Positions 44,988 to 53,547 of a DNA stretch of 64,000 nucleotides are shown one piece after another. Within the stretch, counting starts at the first letter, position 1. The number at the start of each line of letters is the position of its first letter. The DNA is taken from contig NZ_JAALAA010000009.1 of the NCBI RefSeq assembly GCF_011045035.1, forward strand, positions 182,065 through 246,064, in the 5' to 3' direction. A model generated the notes under the pieces. The model was not told the DNA's origin. It made no database searches and saw only the letters and a list, made by a program, of their open reading frames with translations. Position numbers and translations under genes: made by a program. This stretch comes from Nocardioides turkmenicus (GTDB lineage Bacteria > Actinomycetota > Actinomycetes > Propionibacteriales > Nocardioidaceae).

Positions 44988-45026
44988 CTCGAAGATCGCA
45001 GCCACCACGTGACTGCGATCTTCGAG
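44988..45026. repeat. 39-nt hairpin repeat, right copy
   Basis: CTCGAAGATCGCAG (44988-45001) and CTGCGATCTTCGAG (45013-45026) form a perfect 14-bp stem with an 11-nt loop CCACCACGTGA. It lies 41 nt upstream of the AbiEi-like start and 29 nt after the acyl-CoA ligase stop. It may terminate the ligase transcript, but its near-identity with the left copy suggests a repeated element. Confidence 0.85.
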
Positions 45027-45055
45027 CTACAGCGCCTGCCGGCGTACGGGATGTC

Positions 45056-46618
45056 CTACTTGAGCTCGCGCTTGAGGATCTTGCCGGTGGCGGTCATGGG
45101 GAGGGCGTCGACGATCTCGACGATGCGCGGATACTTGTAGGCCGCCATCTGGTTCTTGCTCCACTCGACGATCTCCTCGGGCGTGGCGGAGGCGCCGGGC
45201 TTGAGCACGAGGACGGCCTTGATCTCCTCGCCGTGGGAGTCGTGCGGGACGCCGATGACGGCGGCCAGCGAGACCGCCGGGTGGGTGAGCAGGACCTCTT
45301 CGATCTCGCGCGGGTAGACGTTGAAGCCGCCGCGGATGATGAGCTCCTTGGCGCGGTCGACGATGTAGTACCAGCCGTCCTCGTCGCGCTTGGCGAGGTC
45401 GCCGGAGCGGAACCAGCCGTCCTCGGTGAGCACCTCGGCGGTCGCCTCGGGGCGGTTGTAGTAGCCCTTGAAGATGTTGTGGCCCTTGATCGCGATCTCG
45501 CCGATCGCGTCGGGGGTCCACTCGATCTCGTCCCAGGAGGCGGGCTCGATGAGCTTCATCTCGACACCGGGGATCGGGATGCCGATCGAGCCGGGGCGTA
45601 CGGGCTGGCCGTACTCCGAGAAGGAGGCGACCGGGGAGGTCTCGGAGAGGCCGTAGCCCTCCAGGATGGTCACGCCGAAACGCTTCTCGAACTCCTTGTG
45701 GATCTCGACCGGGAGGGCCGAGCCACCGGCGGCGGCGACGCGCAGGTTCTTGGCGAGGGTGGCGACGTCGGTGTCCTCGGAGAGGGCGCCGAGGAGGCCC
45801 CAGTACATCGTCGGCACGCCGGCGAAGAATGTCACGCTCTCCTTGAGCATCGTCGCCAGCGCGGCCGCCGCGTCGAAGCGGGGCAGCAGCACGACGGTGC
45901 CGCCGAAGGCGATCGCGCCGTTCTGCACGACGGTCTGACCGAAGGCATGGAAGAGCGGCAGCACGGCCAGGTAGGTGTCGGGCCGGTCGGCGGAGGCACC
46001 GAAGAGGTCGGCACCGGCCAGCGCGTTGTCGCGCATGTTGCGGTGACGCAGCTCGGCGCCCTTGGGCTGCCCGGTGGTGCCGGAGGTGTAGAGGATGACC
46101 GCGGTGTCGTCCTCGTCGGTGGCCACGGTGTCGAAGGTCGGCGGCTGGGTGCCGATCCCCTGGCCCAGCGTGGTGACACCCTCGATCGGCGAGGCCGCGG
46201 TCGGGTCGGCGGTGATCAGGAAGAAGTGCTCGATCCCGGCCTCCTGCGCACCCGCGTGCGCCTCGGCGCCGATGGCGAGCTCCGGCGTGCCCTCGAAGGC
46301 GAAGAGGGCCTTCGCGTCGGAGTCCTGGAGGTGGTAGGCCACCTCGCGGCCCTTGAGCAGCACGTTGAGCGGCACCACGGTGGCCCCGGCCTTGAGGATG
46401 CCGAAGTAGACCATCGTGAAGTAGGGCAGGTTCGGGCTCATCAGGGCGACCCGGTCGCCCGCGCCGATGCCCTTGCTCGCCAGCAGGTTCGCGACCTGGT
46501 TGGCGGCTCCGTTGACTTGGGCGTAGTTCAGACGGATGTCCCCCAGCACGATCGCGGTGCGCTCGGGATAGTTCGCCGCGGAGTCTTCGAGCAGCGAAGC
46601 GAGGTTGTACGTGGACAC
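45056..46618 (-). CDS. Long-chain fatty acid-CoA ligase (AMP-forming)
   Basis: About 520 residues of the ANL superfamily. AMP-binding P-loop ILYTSGTTGQPKGAEL, PLFHAFGQTV, GYGLSETSPVASFSEYG, the hinge region GWFRSGDLAKRDEDGWYYIVDR, and the C-terminal lysine in TATGKILKRELK are all present. It activates a carboxylic acid, probably a fatty acid, to an acyl-CoA through an acyl-AMP intermediate. The start is GTG 46618 with GGAGG upstream; the frame is open to 46651. It lies downstream of purC on the same strand but with a 115-nt gap and probably its own promoter. Confidence 0.9.
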   Translation of the reverse strand: MSTYNLASLLEDSAANYPERTAIVLGDIRLNYAQVNGAANQVANLLASKGIGAGDRVALMSPNLPYFTMVYFGILKAGATVVPLNVLLKGREVAYHLQDSDAKALFAFEGTPELAIGAEAHAGAQEAGIEHFFLITADPTAASPIEGVTTLGQGIGTQPPTFDTVATDEDDTAVILYTSGTTGQPKGAELRHRNMRDNALAGADLFGASADRPDTYLAVLPLFHAFGQTVVQNGAIAFGGTVVLLPRFDAAAALATMLKESVTFFAGVPTMYWGLLGALSEDTDVATLAKNLRVAAAGGSALPVEIHKEFEKRFGVTILEGYGLSETSPVASFSEYGQPVRPGSIGIPIPGVEMKLIEPASWDEIEWTPDAIGEIAIKGHNIFKGYYNRPEATAEVLTEDGWFRSGDLAKRDEDGWYYIVDRAKELIIRGGFNVYPREIEEVLLTHPAVSLAAVIGVPHDSHGEEIKAVLVLKPGASATPEEIVEWSKNQMAAYKYPRIVEIVDALPMTATGKILKRELK

Positions 46619-46733
46619 TTGGCCTCCAGTGGTGTGCGTGTTACGCGTCACAACCTACCCGCAAGTAGGACCCCAGGAAACAGAGTCTCGACTTTAGTGC
46701 GACACGCGTCCCTGAAACTTTGCCTGCGGTTCG

Positions 46734-47642
<909 letters not shown>

Positions 47643-47680
47643 GGGATCAGCCTAAGAGATTCTTCTCCCGAACCGTTTCT

Positions 47681-47713
47681 CGCTTAAGTAGACTGTTTCG
47701 AGCAACTTAAGCG
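47681..47713. promoter_or_regulatory. Inverted repeat in the purC/sulfotransferase divergent region
   Basis: CGCTTAAGT (47681-47689) and ACTTAAGCG (47705-47713) are perfect complements separated by 15 nt. TAGACT at 47689-47694 could be a -10 for the sulfotransferase. The AT-rich dyad in a GC-rich background is a good candidate for a regulator site acting on one or both genes. Confidence 0.5.
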
Positions 47714-47725
47714 GGAGGGCCGCCC

Positions 47726-48703
47726 ATGGAGCGACGACCACAGCCAGACTTCTTGATCATCGGGGCACCGAAGGCCGGGACCACGGCGCTGCACTCGGCG
47801 CTCGCGACGCACCCACAGGTGTTCGCCACGACACCGAAGGAACCGAAGTACTGGCTCTGCGACGACGCGCCCCCGCCGCACTGGCGCGGGCCGGGCGACA
47901 AGCACTCCCAGCAGGAGTGGGTGTGGCGGCGTACGGACTACGACCGGCTCTTCGCTGCCGCGCCCGAGCACGCGGTGCGGGGCGAGAGCACGCCGTTCTA
48001 CCTCTGGTCCACCAGCGCGCAGCGGCGGATCGCGAAGGAGCTCCCGGAGGTGAGGCTGATCGCGGTCGTGCGCGACCCGATCGACCGTGCCTACTCCAAC
48101 TGGATGCACCTGTGGTGCGACGGTCTCGAGCCCGTCGCCGACTTCCCCACCGCGTTCCGACTCCAGGACCAGCGCGCCCACGACGGCTGGGCGCCGTTCT
48201 GGCGCTACCGCGAGCTCGGCCTCTACGGCCGGCAGCTCGACCACCTCTACGGGCTGGTCGGCGAGGACCGGGTCCTGGTGGTCCGCTACCGCGACATCGT
48301 CGACGAGCCGGCCGCGACCGTCGACCGCGCCTGCCGTTTCCTCGGCATCGAGCAGGGTCACGTCGACCACATCCCGAAGGACAACAGCAGGACGTACGTC
48401 GAACCGGGCTGGCGCCCGAAGGTGCTCGGTCCTGTGGTCAGGGGCGGTGCCTGGCTCGCCCAGTTCGCGCCGCCGGAGGTCTGGCGGCGGACCTATCCGC
48501 CGCTGCTGCGCCAGCTCGCCGGACCGGGCGACCACCACCGACCCCGGCTGACGCCGGAGCAGCGCGAGCAGCTCCTGCCGGCGTTCGCCGAGGACATCGA
48601 GCTGCTGACCAAGGTGAGCGGCCAGGACTTCTCCGACTGGCTCTCCACCGCGAGCCGCGGGTCGTTCCAGGAACGGACCGAGAGGATCAGCGGACCAGCG
48701 TGA
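47726..48703 (+). CDS. PAPS-dependent sulfotransferase family protein
   Basis: A 325-residue enzyme. The 5'-phosphosulfate loop is DFLIIGAPKAGTTALHSAL near the N-terminus, and the 3'-phosphate motif is VVRDPIDRAYSNWMHLW. GLYGRQLDHL and RDIVDEPAATVDRACRFLGI follow the bacterial Stf/heparan-type pattern. It transfers sulfate from PAPS to an unknown acceptor (carbohydrate, lipid or small metabolite). GGGAGGG precedes ATG 47726. Its 3' end overlaps the convergent propeller gene by 17 nt. Confidence 0.9.
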   Translation: MERRPQPDFLIIGAPKAGTTALHSALATHPQVFATTPKEPKYWLCDDAPPPHWRGPGDKHSQQEWVWRRTDYDRLFAAAPEHAVRGESTPFYLWSTSAQRRIAKELPEVRLIAVVRDPIDRAYSNWMHLWCDGLEPVADFPTAFRLQDQRAHDGWAPFWRYRELGLYGRQLDHLYGLVGEDRVLVVRYRDIVDEPAATVDRACRFLGIEQGHVDHIPKDNSRTYVEPGWRPKVLGPVVRGGAWLAQFAPPEVWRRTYPPLLRQLAGPGDHHRPRLTPEQREQLLPAFAEDIELLTKVSGQDFSDWLSTASRGSFQERTERISGPA

Positions 48704-49583
48704 TCAGGTCGTGGGCGCCGTCCTCGCGGGCCGCCTCCACGTAGTAGCGGATCCGGCCGTCGGGCAGCGGCACCGCGCTGGCGTAGCGGAACGCACCGTC
48801 GGAGTGGGGGCTGGTGACCGGGGCGGCGTCGGGGTCGGCGACCAGGCGGGTGCCGTCCCAGCGGGCGATGCCGGTGGTCTCGTACCAGTTCGACTCGGCG
48901 TCGGCACGGCCGTCGTAGAGGACGACGAGCGGGTCGTGAGAGACGACCGTGGTCACCCGGGCGCCGCGGGCGTCCCAGCGGCCCGGTCGACCGGCGAGGA
49001 CCTCACCGTCGTCGTGCCACTCCAGGCCGTCGGTCGACGTGAGGTAGCGGGTCGTCATCCGGTCCTCGTGGCCCGGCTCGGTGAGCGGGTGGCAGCACAG
49101 CCACATCTGCCAGGTCTGGGTCACCGGGTCGATCGCGATCACCGGGTCCTTGACCGCGACGGTGTCGCTGCCGGGATGGACGACCTGGCGCCGGCCCTCC
49201 GGGAGCCCGTCGACCGTCTCGGCGGTGAGGCTGTCGACCCACCAGTGCTTGGAGTCCCAGGTGGCGCAGGAGAGGTAGAGCCGCCAGCCGCCCTCGGGCA
49301 GCGGCACCAGCACCGGCCGCTCCAGCGACTCGCAGCCGAACTGGTCGCGGTGCACCTCGGTCACCGTCTCGAACCGCACCCCGTCGGTCGACCGGGCGAC
49401 GGTGACCGTCACGCCGCGACCGTCGGAGAGCGGGCGCCGATTGCGCCAGGTCAGCCAGAACACGCCGTCGACCAGGACCGCGCTCGCGGCGCCGGCCCAG
49501 TTGCCCGGGCCCTCGCCGGGCGCCGGGATCACGAGCTCGGCACCGTCGTAGGACGGGAGGGACGGAAGCACACCGGTGGTCAT
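48687..49583 (-). CDS. GH43/GH32-like five-bladed beta-propeller protein
   Basis: About 298 residues. Repeating blades such as AVLVDGVFWLTWRNRRPLSDG, RPVLVPLPEGGWRLYLSC, VIAIDPVTQTWQMWLCC, TSTDGLEWHDDGEV and PLVVLYDGRADAESNWYETTG match glycosidase-like propellers. No signal peptide is visible. The exact chemistry is unknown; candidate acidic residues include Asp in VKDPVIAID. The start is ATG 49583, with GTG 49589 possible. It may be distantly related to the propeller gene at 7919. Confidence 0.65.
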   Translation of the reverse strand: MTTGVLPSLPSYDGAELVIPAPGEGPGNWAGAASAVLVDGVFWLTWRNRRPLSDGRGVTVTVARSTDGVRFETVTEVHRDQFGCESLERPVLVPLPEGGWRLYLSCATWDSKHWWVDSLTAETVDGLPEGRRQVVHPGSDTVAVKDPVIAIDPVTQTWQMWLCCHPLTEPGHEDRMTTRYLTSTDGLEWHDDGEVLAGRPGRWDARGARVTTVVSHDPLVVLYDGRADAESNWYETTGIARWDGTRLVADPDAAPVTSPHSDGAFRYASAVPLPDGRIRYYVEAAREDGAHDLITLVR

Positions 49584-49639
49584 GGACACATCTTAGTCAA
49601 GTCACTCACTCGACTATGTATATCCGCGCCGCGGCGGTT

Positions 49640-49722
49640 CGGCGCTGTAACACGTCGTTCGTGGAACTACTCGCCCTATCGGAACGACCGGATAGTCCCA
49701 CGAACAGCGTGTTACAGCGCCG
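49640..49722. repeat. 83-bp imperfect palindrome (MITE/REP-like)
   Basis: The outer arms CGGCGCTGTAACACG (49640-49654) and its complement (49708-49722) match perfectly over 15 bp. After a 2-nt mismatch they continue with GTTCGTGG/CCACGAAC, then AACTA against TAGTC. The centre holds CTATCGG...CCGGATAG. It lies between two divergent genes, so it is not at the end of either transcript. Confidence 0.75.
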
Positions 49723-49746
49723 CTCGCTATGGCATGGTGTCGAGCC

Positions 49747-50343
49747 ATGGCCGAGACAGCTGATCAGATCTACGCCCGCGTCCAGGCCGGCGGTGACCTG
49801 CCCGCGCCGAGCATCACCGAGTGGGACGTCTTCCCGTGGGTCGTACGTGACGGCGCGATCGCCCCCAAGCCACTCGCGCCGCCCTCCCCCGAGGAGCCGC
49901 GCGCGGGCGAGGACGGTGTCGACTGCAGCCTGTGCGGCGCCGATCTGCCCGGCGTGATCTGGCAGGACGAGCGCTGGCGGGTGAAGCACCTGAAGCAGTC
50001 CGGGCTCCCGCTGGTGCTGGTGCTCGAGCCGATCGAGCACTACGACCTGCCCGACCTCGACGAGCACCAGGCGGCGGAGTTCGGGGTCCTCACCGTGCGG
50101 ATCGCCCGGATCGTGGAGAGCCTGCCCAACATCGCCCGCTGCCACGCGATGCGTATCGGCGACGGCGCCGAGCACCTGCACATGTGGTTCCTGGCCCGGC
50201 CGAAGGACCTGCTCTCCCTCCGCGGCAGCTTCTCCCCCGACTGGGACGACATCCTCCCGCCCGGCCCCGCGGACGTCTGGCGCGCCGATCTCGCCGAGGT
50301 CGCCCGCAAGCTCGCCACCCACGGCGGCGAGGCCCTGATCTGA
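49747..50343 (+). CDS. HIT-superfamily-like protein with degenerate His triad
   Basis: A 198-residue protein. A CSLC pair (GVDCSLCGADLPG) could bind zinc. The C-terminal half has the HIT/GalT-like sequence GDGAEHLHMWFLAR, in which the usual third His is Trp. LVLVLEPIEHYDLPDLDEHQAAEFG is typical of HIT-type sheets. It may act on a nucleotide conjugate or be non-catalytic. The start ATG 49747 is chosen over 49729. Its stop overlaps the next gene's start as TGATG, so the two are coupled. Confidence 0.65.
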   Translation: MAETADQIYARVQAGGDLPAPSITEWDVFPWVVRDGAIAPKPLAPPSPEEPRAGEDGVDCSLCGADLPGVIWQDERWRVKHLKQSGLPLVLVLEPIEHYDLPDLDEHQAAEFGVLTVRIARIVESLPNIARCHAMRIGDGAEHLHMWFLARPKDLLSLRGSFSPDWDDILPPGPADVWRADLAEVARKLATHGGEALI

Positions 50344-50951
50344 TGCCGCCGGAGGTCCGGTTCGACGAGACGGACGTACGCCGCCTGCTGGACGTCATCG
50401 AGCAGGAGATCGTCCCGCTGACCCGTGCCGGCGTGGCCGCAGGCAACAAGATCTTCGGGGCCGCGATCCTGCGCCGCGCGGACCTGTCCGTGGTGGTGGC
50501 CGAGACCAACAACGAGACCGAGAACCCGCTGTGGCACGGCGAGATCCATGCCATCAAGCGCTTCTTCGAGCTGCCGGCCGACGACCGGCCGGCCCCCGCC
50601 GACTCGCTGCTGCTGGCGACCCACGAGCCGTGCTCGCTGTGCCTGTCGGGGGTGGCCTGGTCCGGGATCCCCGAGTTCGCCTACCTCTTCAGCCACCAGG
50701 ACTCGGCCGACTCCTTCGCGATCCCCTACGACCTGGCGATCCTGCGCGGCGTCTACGCCGTCCCGGACCCCGACCGCGACGAGGTCGACCCGGGGCGCGA
50801 CCTCTACAACCGCACCAACGCCTACTTCACCAGCACCGCTCTCGCCCCGCTGGCCGATCCCGAGCAGCTCGCCCGGATCAGCCGGACCTACGACGAGCTC
50901 TCGGCGGCGTACCAGGATCGGAAGGGCGGCGGGGCGATCGCCCACCCCTGA
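50343..50951 (+). CDS. Nucleoside/deoxycytidylate-type deaminase
   Basis: A 202-residue zinc deaminase. The catalytic motif is H65-G-E67 in NPLWHGEIHAIKRFF. The other zinc ligands are Cys97 and Cys100 in THEPCSLCLSG. It belongs to the CMP/dCMP deaminase fold (PF00383 type); guanine, cytosine or other amino-heterocycles are possible substrates. It overlaps the HIT-like gene by 1 nt, so the two products probably work together, perhaps in nucleotide salvage. Confidence 0.85.
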   Translation: MPPEVRFDETDVRRLLDVIEQEIVPLTRAGVAAGNKIFGAAILRRADLSVVVAETNNETENPLWHGEIHAIKRFFELPADDRPAPADSLLLATHEPCSLCLSGVAWSGIPEFAYLFSHQDSADSFAIPYDLAILRGVYAVPDPDRDEVDPGRDLYNRTNAYFTSTALAPLADPEQLARISRTYDELSAAYQDRKGGGAIAHP

Positions 50952-50965
50952 CGGGGGTGCCCGGA

Positions 50966-52174
50966 TCAGTGGCTGCTGCGCCAGCGCAGCAGCCCGGCGG
51001 TCGCGGAGAGCAGCACCACGACGGCGCCGTAGATGTAGGTCGTGGCCGCGAGACCGATCTCCGGCGTCAGCAGCCCGGCGACGACGGCGGGGACACCGAA
51101 GGCCAGATAGGACACGATGAAGATCACCGCGAAGACCTCGGCCCTCTCGTGGGCGGGAAGGAGCGGCATGATCGAGCGCAGGATGCCGAAGAAGGCGGTG
51201 CCGAAGCCGGTGCCCGCCACGACCACGGCGACGAGGTAGGCCGTCGACGAGCCGGACAGCAGGGCGAGCAGGCTGAGCACGGTGCCGACGGCGAGCGCGG
51301 CCGTGCCGTAGAGGGTCGTCGCCCGCGCGGAGCGGTTCCGGAAGACGTACGCAGCCACCGCCCCGGCTCCGGCGAGGGCTCCGATCGCGAGCCCCTGGAG
51401 GACGTGGCTGTCGGCACCCAGCTCCGTGCGTACGATCGCGGCGCCGAGAGAGAGGAAGAGCCCGCCGGTGGCCCAGCCGGCGAAGATCGCCGGGGCGCTG
51501 CTGGCGAGCAGGCCCCTGATCGCGGGCGGCACGGCGACCCGCGGACGCAGCGAGGCGAGCAGGCCGTCGTGGCGAGGGGCCGTCTCCGGAGCGAGCCACA
51601 CGCCCGTCGCGAGCATGAGGGACAGCACGACGAGGGCGTCGAACACGATGACCTGTGCGTCGCCGCTCAGCTGCAGGACCACACCGGCGACGACGGCGCC
51701 GACGGCCAGGCCGACCATCGGCGCGACCGCGTTGACCACCGCCGCCGAACCGGGCCGCGACGGCCGCTCGAAGTCAGCCACCGCAGCGGACAGGGTGGAG
51801 AGCAGCAGGCCGCTGGCGACGCCCTGCAGGATGCGCGCCTCGAAGAGGGCGGCGGCCGCATCGGCACTTCGGAAAAGCGCGAAGCTCGCCGCCAGCAGCA
51901 CGAACCCGACCGTCACCACCGGGCGACGACCGACATGGTCGGAGACCGAGCCGAACACCAGGAGCGTGCCGAGCAGCGCCACCGCGTAGACCGCGAAGAC
52001 CGCCGTCATCACCCAGGGCTGCAGGCCGAGGCCGACCTGGAGGTCGGGATAGAAGGGCGAGGGCGCACTGGCTCCGGCCATCATCAGCACGACCGCCCCG
52101 AGCGCCACTCCGGCACCGAGCCGCCGCTTCGAGACGACGTCCGTCGTCGTCCCGCTCATCACCTCTGCCGACAT
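50966..52174 (-). CDS. MFS transporter (12 helices)
   Basis: About 402 residues. GVALGAVVLMMAGASAPSPFYPDLQ, VFGSVSDHVGRRPVVTVG (motif A), LQGVASGLLLSTLSAAVADF and a second half beginning near AIRGLLASSAPAIFAG define an MFS drug/metabolite pump. The start is ATG 52174, with GGAG 5 nt upstream; 52189 and 52159 are alternatives. It is divergent from an ArsR-type regulator with an operator-like dyad in the 84-nt spacer. Confidence 0.88.
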   Translation of the reverse strand: MSAEVMSGTTTDVVSKRRLGAGVALGAVVLMMAGASAPSPFYPDLQVGLGLQPWVMTAVFAVYAVALLGTLLVFGSVSDHVGRRPVVTVGFVLLAASFALFRSADAAAALFEARILQGVASGLLLSTLSAAVADFERPSRPGSAAVVNAVAPMVGLAVGAVVAGVVLQLSGDAQVIVFDALVVLSLMLATGVWLAPETAPRHDGLLASLRPRVAVPPAIRGLLASSAPAIFAGWATGGLFLSLGAAIVRTELGADSHVLQGLAIGALAGAGAVAAYVFRNRSARATTLYGTAALAVGTVLSLLALLSGSSTAYLVAVVVAGTGFGTAFFGILRSIMPLLPAHERAEVFAVIFIVSYLAFGVPAVVAGLLTPEIGLAATTYIYGAVVVLLSATAGLLRWRSSH

Positions 52175-52190
52175 CACCACTCCATCCATC

Positions 52191-52208
52191 GTTCGAATTA
52201 TTTCGAAC
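52191..52208. promoter_or_regulatory. ArsR-type operator candidate
   Basis: GTTCGAA-TTAT-TTCGAAC is a perfect dyad with 7-bp arms and a 4-nt centre. A further half site, TCGAAC, occurs at 52253-52258 beside the regulator's start. It is the likely binding site of the adjacent ArsR-type protein, controlling both divergent genes. Confidence 0.65.
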
Positions 52209-52258
52209 CTTTTGGGAGCGTACGCGCCTTCCGACGACTGTGCAACTATTATCGAACT

Positions 52259-52591
52259 ATGAGTTCTTCCCCGGACCTTCCGCATCCCGATCGGTCGGAG
52301 ATCTCACTGACGTCCGTGCTCTTCGCGCTCAGCGACCCCGAGCGTCTGGCGATCGCCCGCCAGCTGGTCGACGGCCCCCTCGACATGGCGGAGTGCCACC
52401 TGAGCAACCCGGACGTGCCGAAGTCGACCAAGTCGCACCTGATGAAGGTGCTGCGTACGTCCGGGGTGGTCCGCAACGAGGCCAACGGCCGGGCCCGGCG
52501 CCTCTCGCTGCGCCGCGAGGATCTCGACGCGCGGTTCCCGGGCCTCCTCGACGCCGTCCTCTCCGCCGAGGACGGCAACGCGAAGGTCTAG
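52259..52591 (+). CDS. ArsR-family transcriptional regulator
   Basis: A 110-residue winged-helix protein: SVLFALSDPERLAIARQLVDGPLDMAEC, then PKSTKSHLMKVLRTSGVVRNEANGRARRLSLR (recognition helix and wing). There is no obvious metal-binding CxC motif, so it more likely responds to an organic ligand or redox (one Cys, in MAECHL). It is divergent from the MFS gene. The mRNA may be very short-leadered. Its stop overlaps the convergent ABM gene by 4 nt. Confidence 0.87.
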   Translation: MSSSPDLPHPDRSEISLTSVLFALSDPERLAIARQLVDGPLDMAECHLSNPDVPKSTKSHLMKVLRTSGVVRNEANGRARRLSLRREDLDARFPGLLDAVLSAEDGNAKV

Positions 52592-53163
52592 CGGCGCCAG
52601 GGCGCCGGGCGCCCGTGCAGGAACCACTCCATGTTGCGGGTGATCCACGGCAGCCCGAAGTACGTCATGAACGGCAGCGTCACGGCCATCACGCCGAGCA
52701 CCTTGAGCGGCAGCGCCCAGCCGTCGACGAGCGGCCCGAGCAGCCAGTTGGCGAGCAGGCTGACCGGGTAGAACATCAGGAAGATCGTGATCGTCTGCTT
52801 CCACCGCGGCGGAGCGGTCGCGACCCCGGAGACCTGCTCGACGTCGTAGGTGCTGGGCGGGTCGAACCAGCCCTCGATGCCGGTGCGCCGCTCGATCCGG
52901 GTCTCCTCCACGAACGGCTCGCCGGCACCCAGCCACCAGCCGCGCTGGCGGCTGTTGTCCCAGCGGCCGAGGGTCTCGTGGGAGTCGAAGCGGTAGAGCA
53001 GGTGCCACTGGTCGGAGTCGGGTGCCGGCCGCACCCAGCCGGCGCCGAGGAAGCCGGGGAACTCGCTGGCCAGCCGAATCCCGGCCTGCATCCAGGCGAC
53101 CATCTCGTCGCGGCGCTCCACGGAGACTCGACGGGCGATGGTCACGGTTACCGGATCGGACAT
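52588..53163 (-). CDS. ABM-domain protein with C-terminal membrane helices
   Basis: About 191 residues. The N-terminal ~100 residues form an antibiotic-biosynthesis-monooxygenase ferredoxin-like domain (VTIARRVSVERRDEMVAWM, GFLGAGWVRPAPDSDQWHLLYRFDSHETL). The C-terminus has two to three hydrophobic helices (TITIFLMFYPVSLLANWLLGPLV, LKVLGVMAVTLPFMTYFG). Such fusions are found widely in bacteria with unknown function. The start is ATG 53163 (MSDPVTVTIA); 53172 is possible. Confidence 0.8.
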   Translation of the reverse strand: MSDPVTVTIARRVSVERRDEMVAWMQAGIRLASEFPGFLGAGWVRPAPDSDQWHLLYRFDSHETLGRWDNSRQRGWWLGAGEPFVEETRIERRTGIEGWFDPPSTYDVEQVSGVATAPPRWKQTITIFLMFYPVSLLANWLLGPLVDGWALPLKVLGVMAVTLPFMTYFGLPWITRNMEWFLHGRPAPWRR

Positions 53164-53221
53164 GCCGTCCATCGTCGCAGGCACGTACGCCGCGTCCCCA
53201 GCCCTCGCATAGGTTTGCGGC

Positions 53222-53539
53222 ATGTCTGTGGTGAAGATCAATGCAATCCAGGTTCCGGAGGGCGCCGGCGCGGAGCTCGAGAAGCGGTTCGCGGCGCGTG
53301 CCGGGGCGGTCGAGAAGTCCCCGGGCTTCCTCGGCTTCCAGCTGCTCCGCCCGGTCGCCGGCGACGACCGTTACTTCGTGGTCACCCACTGGGACTCCGA
53401 GGAGTCCTTCGCGGCCTGGCGCGACGGAGATGCCCGCGCCGCCCACGCGACCCCGCCGGGCGAGGCGCCGCGCAAGCCGGTCTCCACCGGCGCCGACCTG
53501 CTGGAGTTCGAGGTCGTGCTGGACGTCAAGCCGGCCTGA
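53222..53539 (+). CDS. Heme-degrading-type ABM monooxygenase
   Basis: A 105-residue single-domain protein. VVKINAIQVPEGAGAELEKRFAAR, SPGFLGFQLLRP, RYFVVTHWDSEESFAAWRDG and AHAT follow the MhuD/IsdG-like ABM pattern. It may cleave heme or oxidise a quinol; the proof would need the heme-binding His and Asn to be confirmed by alignment. It is divergent from another ABM protein across 58 nt. Confidence 0.82.
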   Translation: MSVVKINAIQVPEGAGAELEKRFAARAGAVEKSPGFLGFQLLRPVAGDDRYFVVTHWDSEESFAAWRDGDARAAHATPPGEAPRKPVSTGADLLEFEVVLDVKPA

Positions 53540-53547
53540 CGCCGACC

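Noticed and set aside
50531..52591. Large plus-strand frame covering the MFS gene and the ArsR gene
   Set aside because: Only its last 110 codons, from ATG 52259, encode a real domain; the remainder is antisense to the MFS gene.
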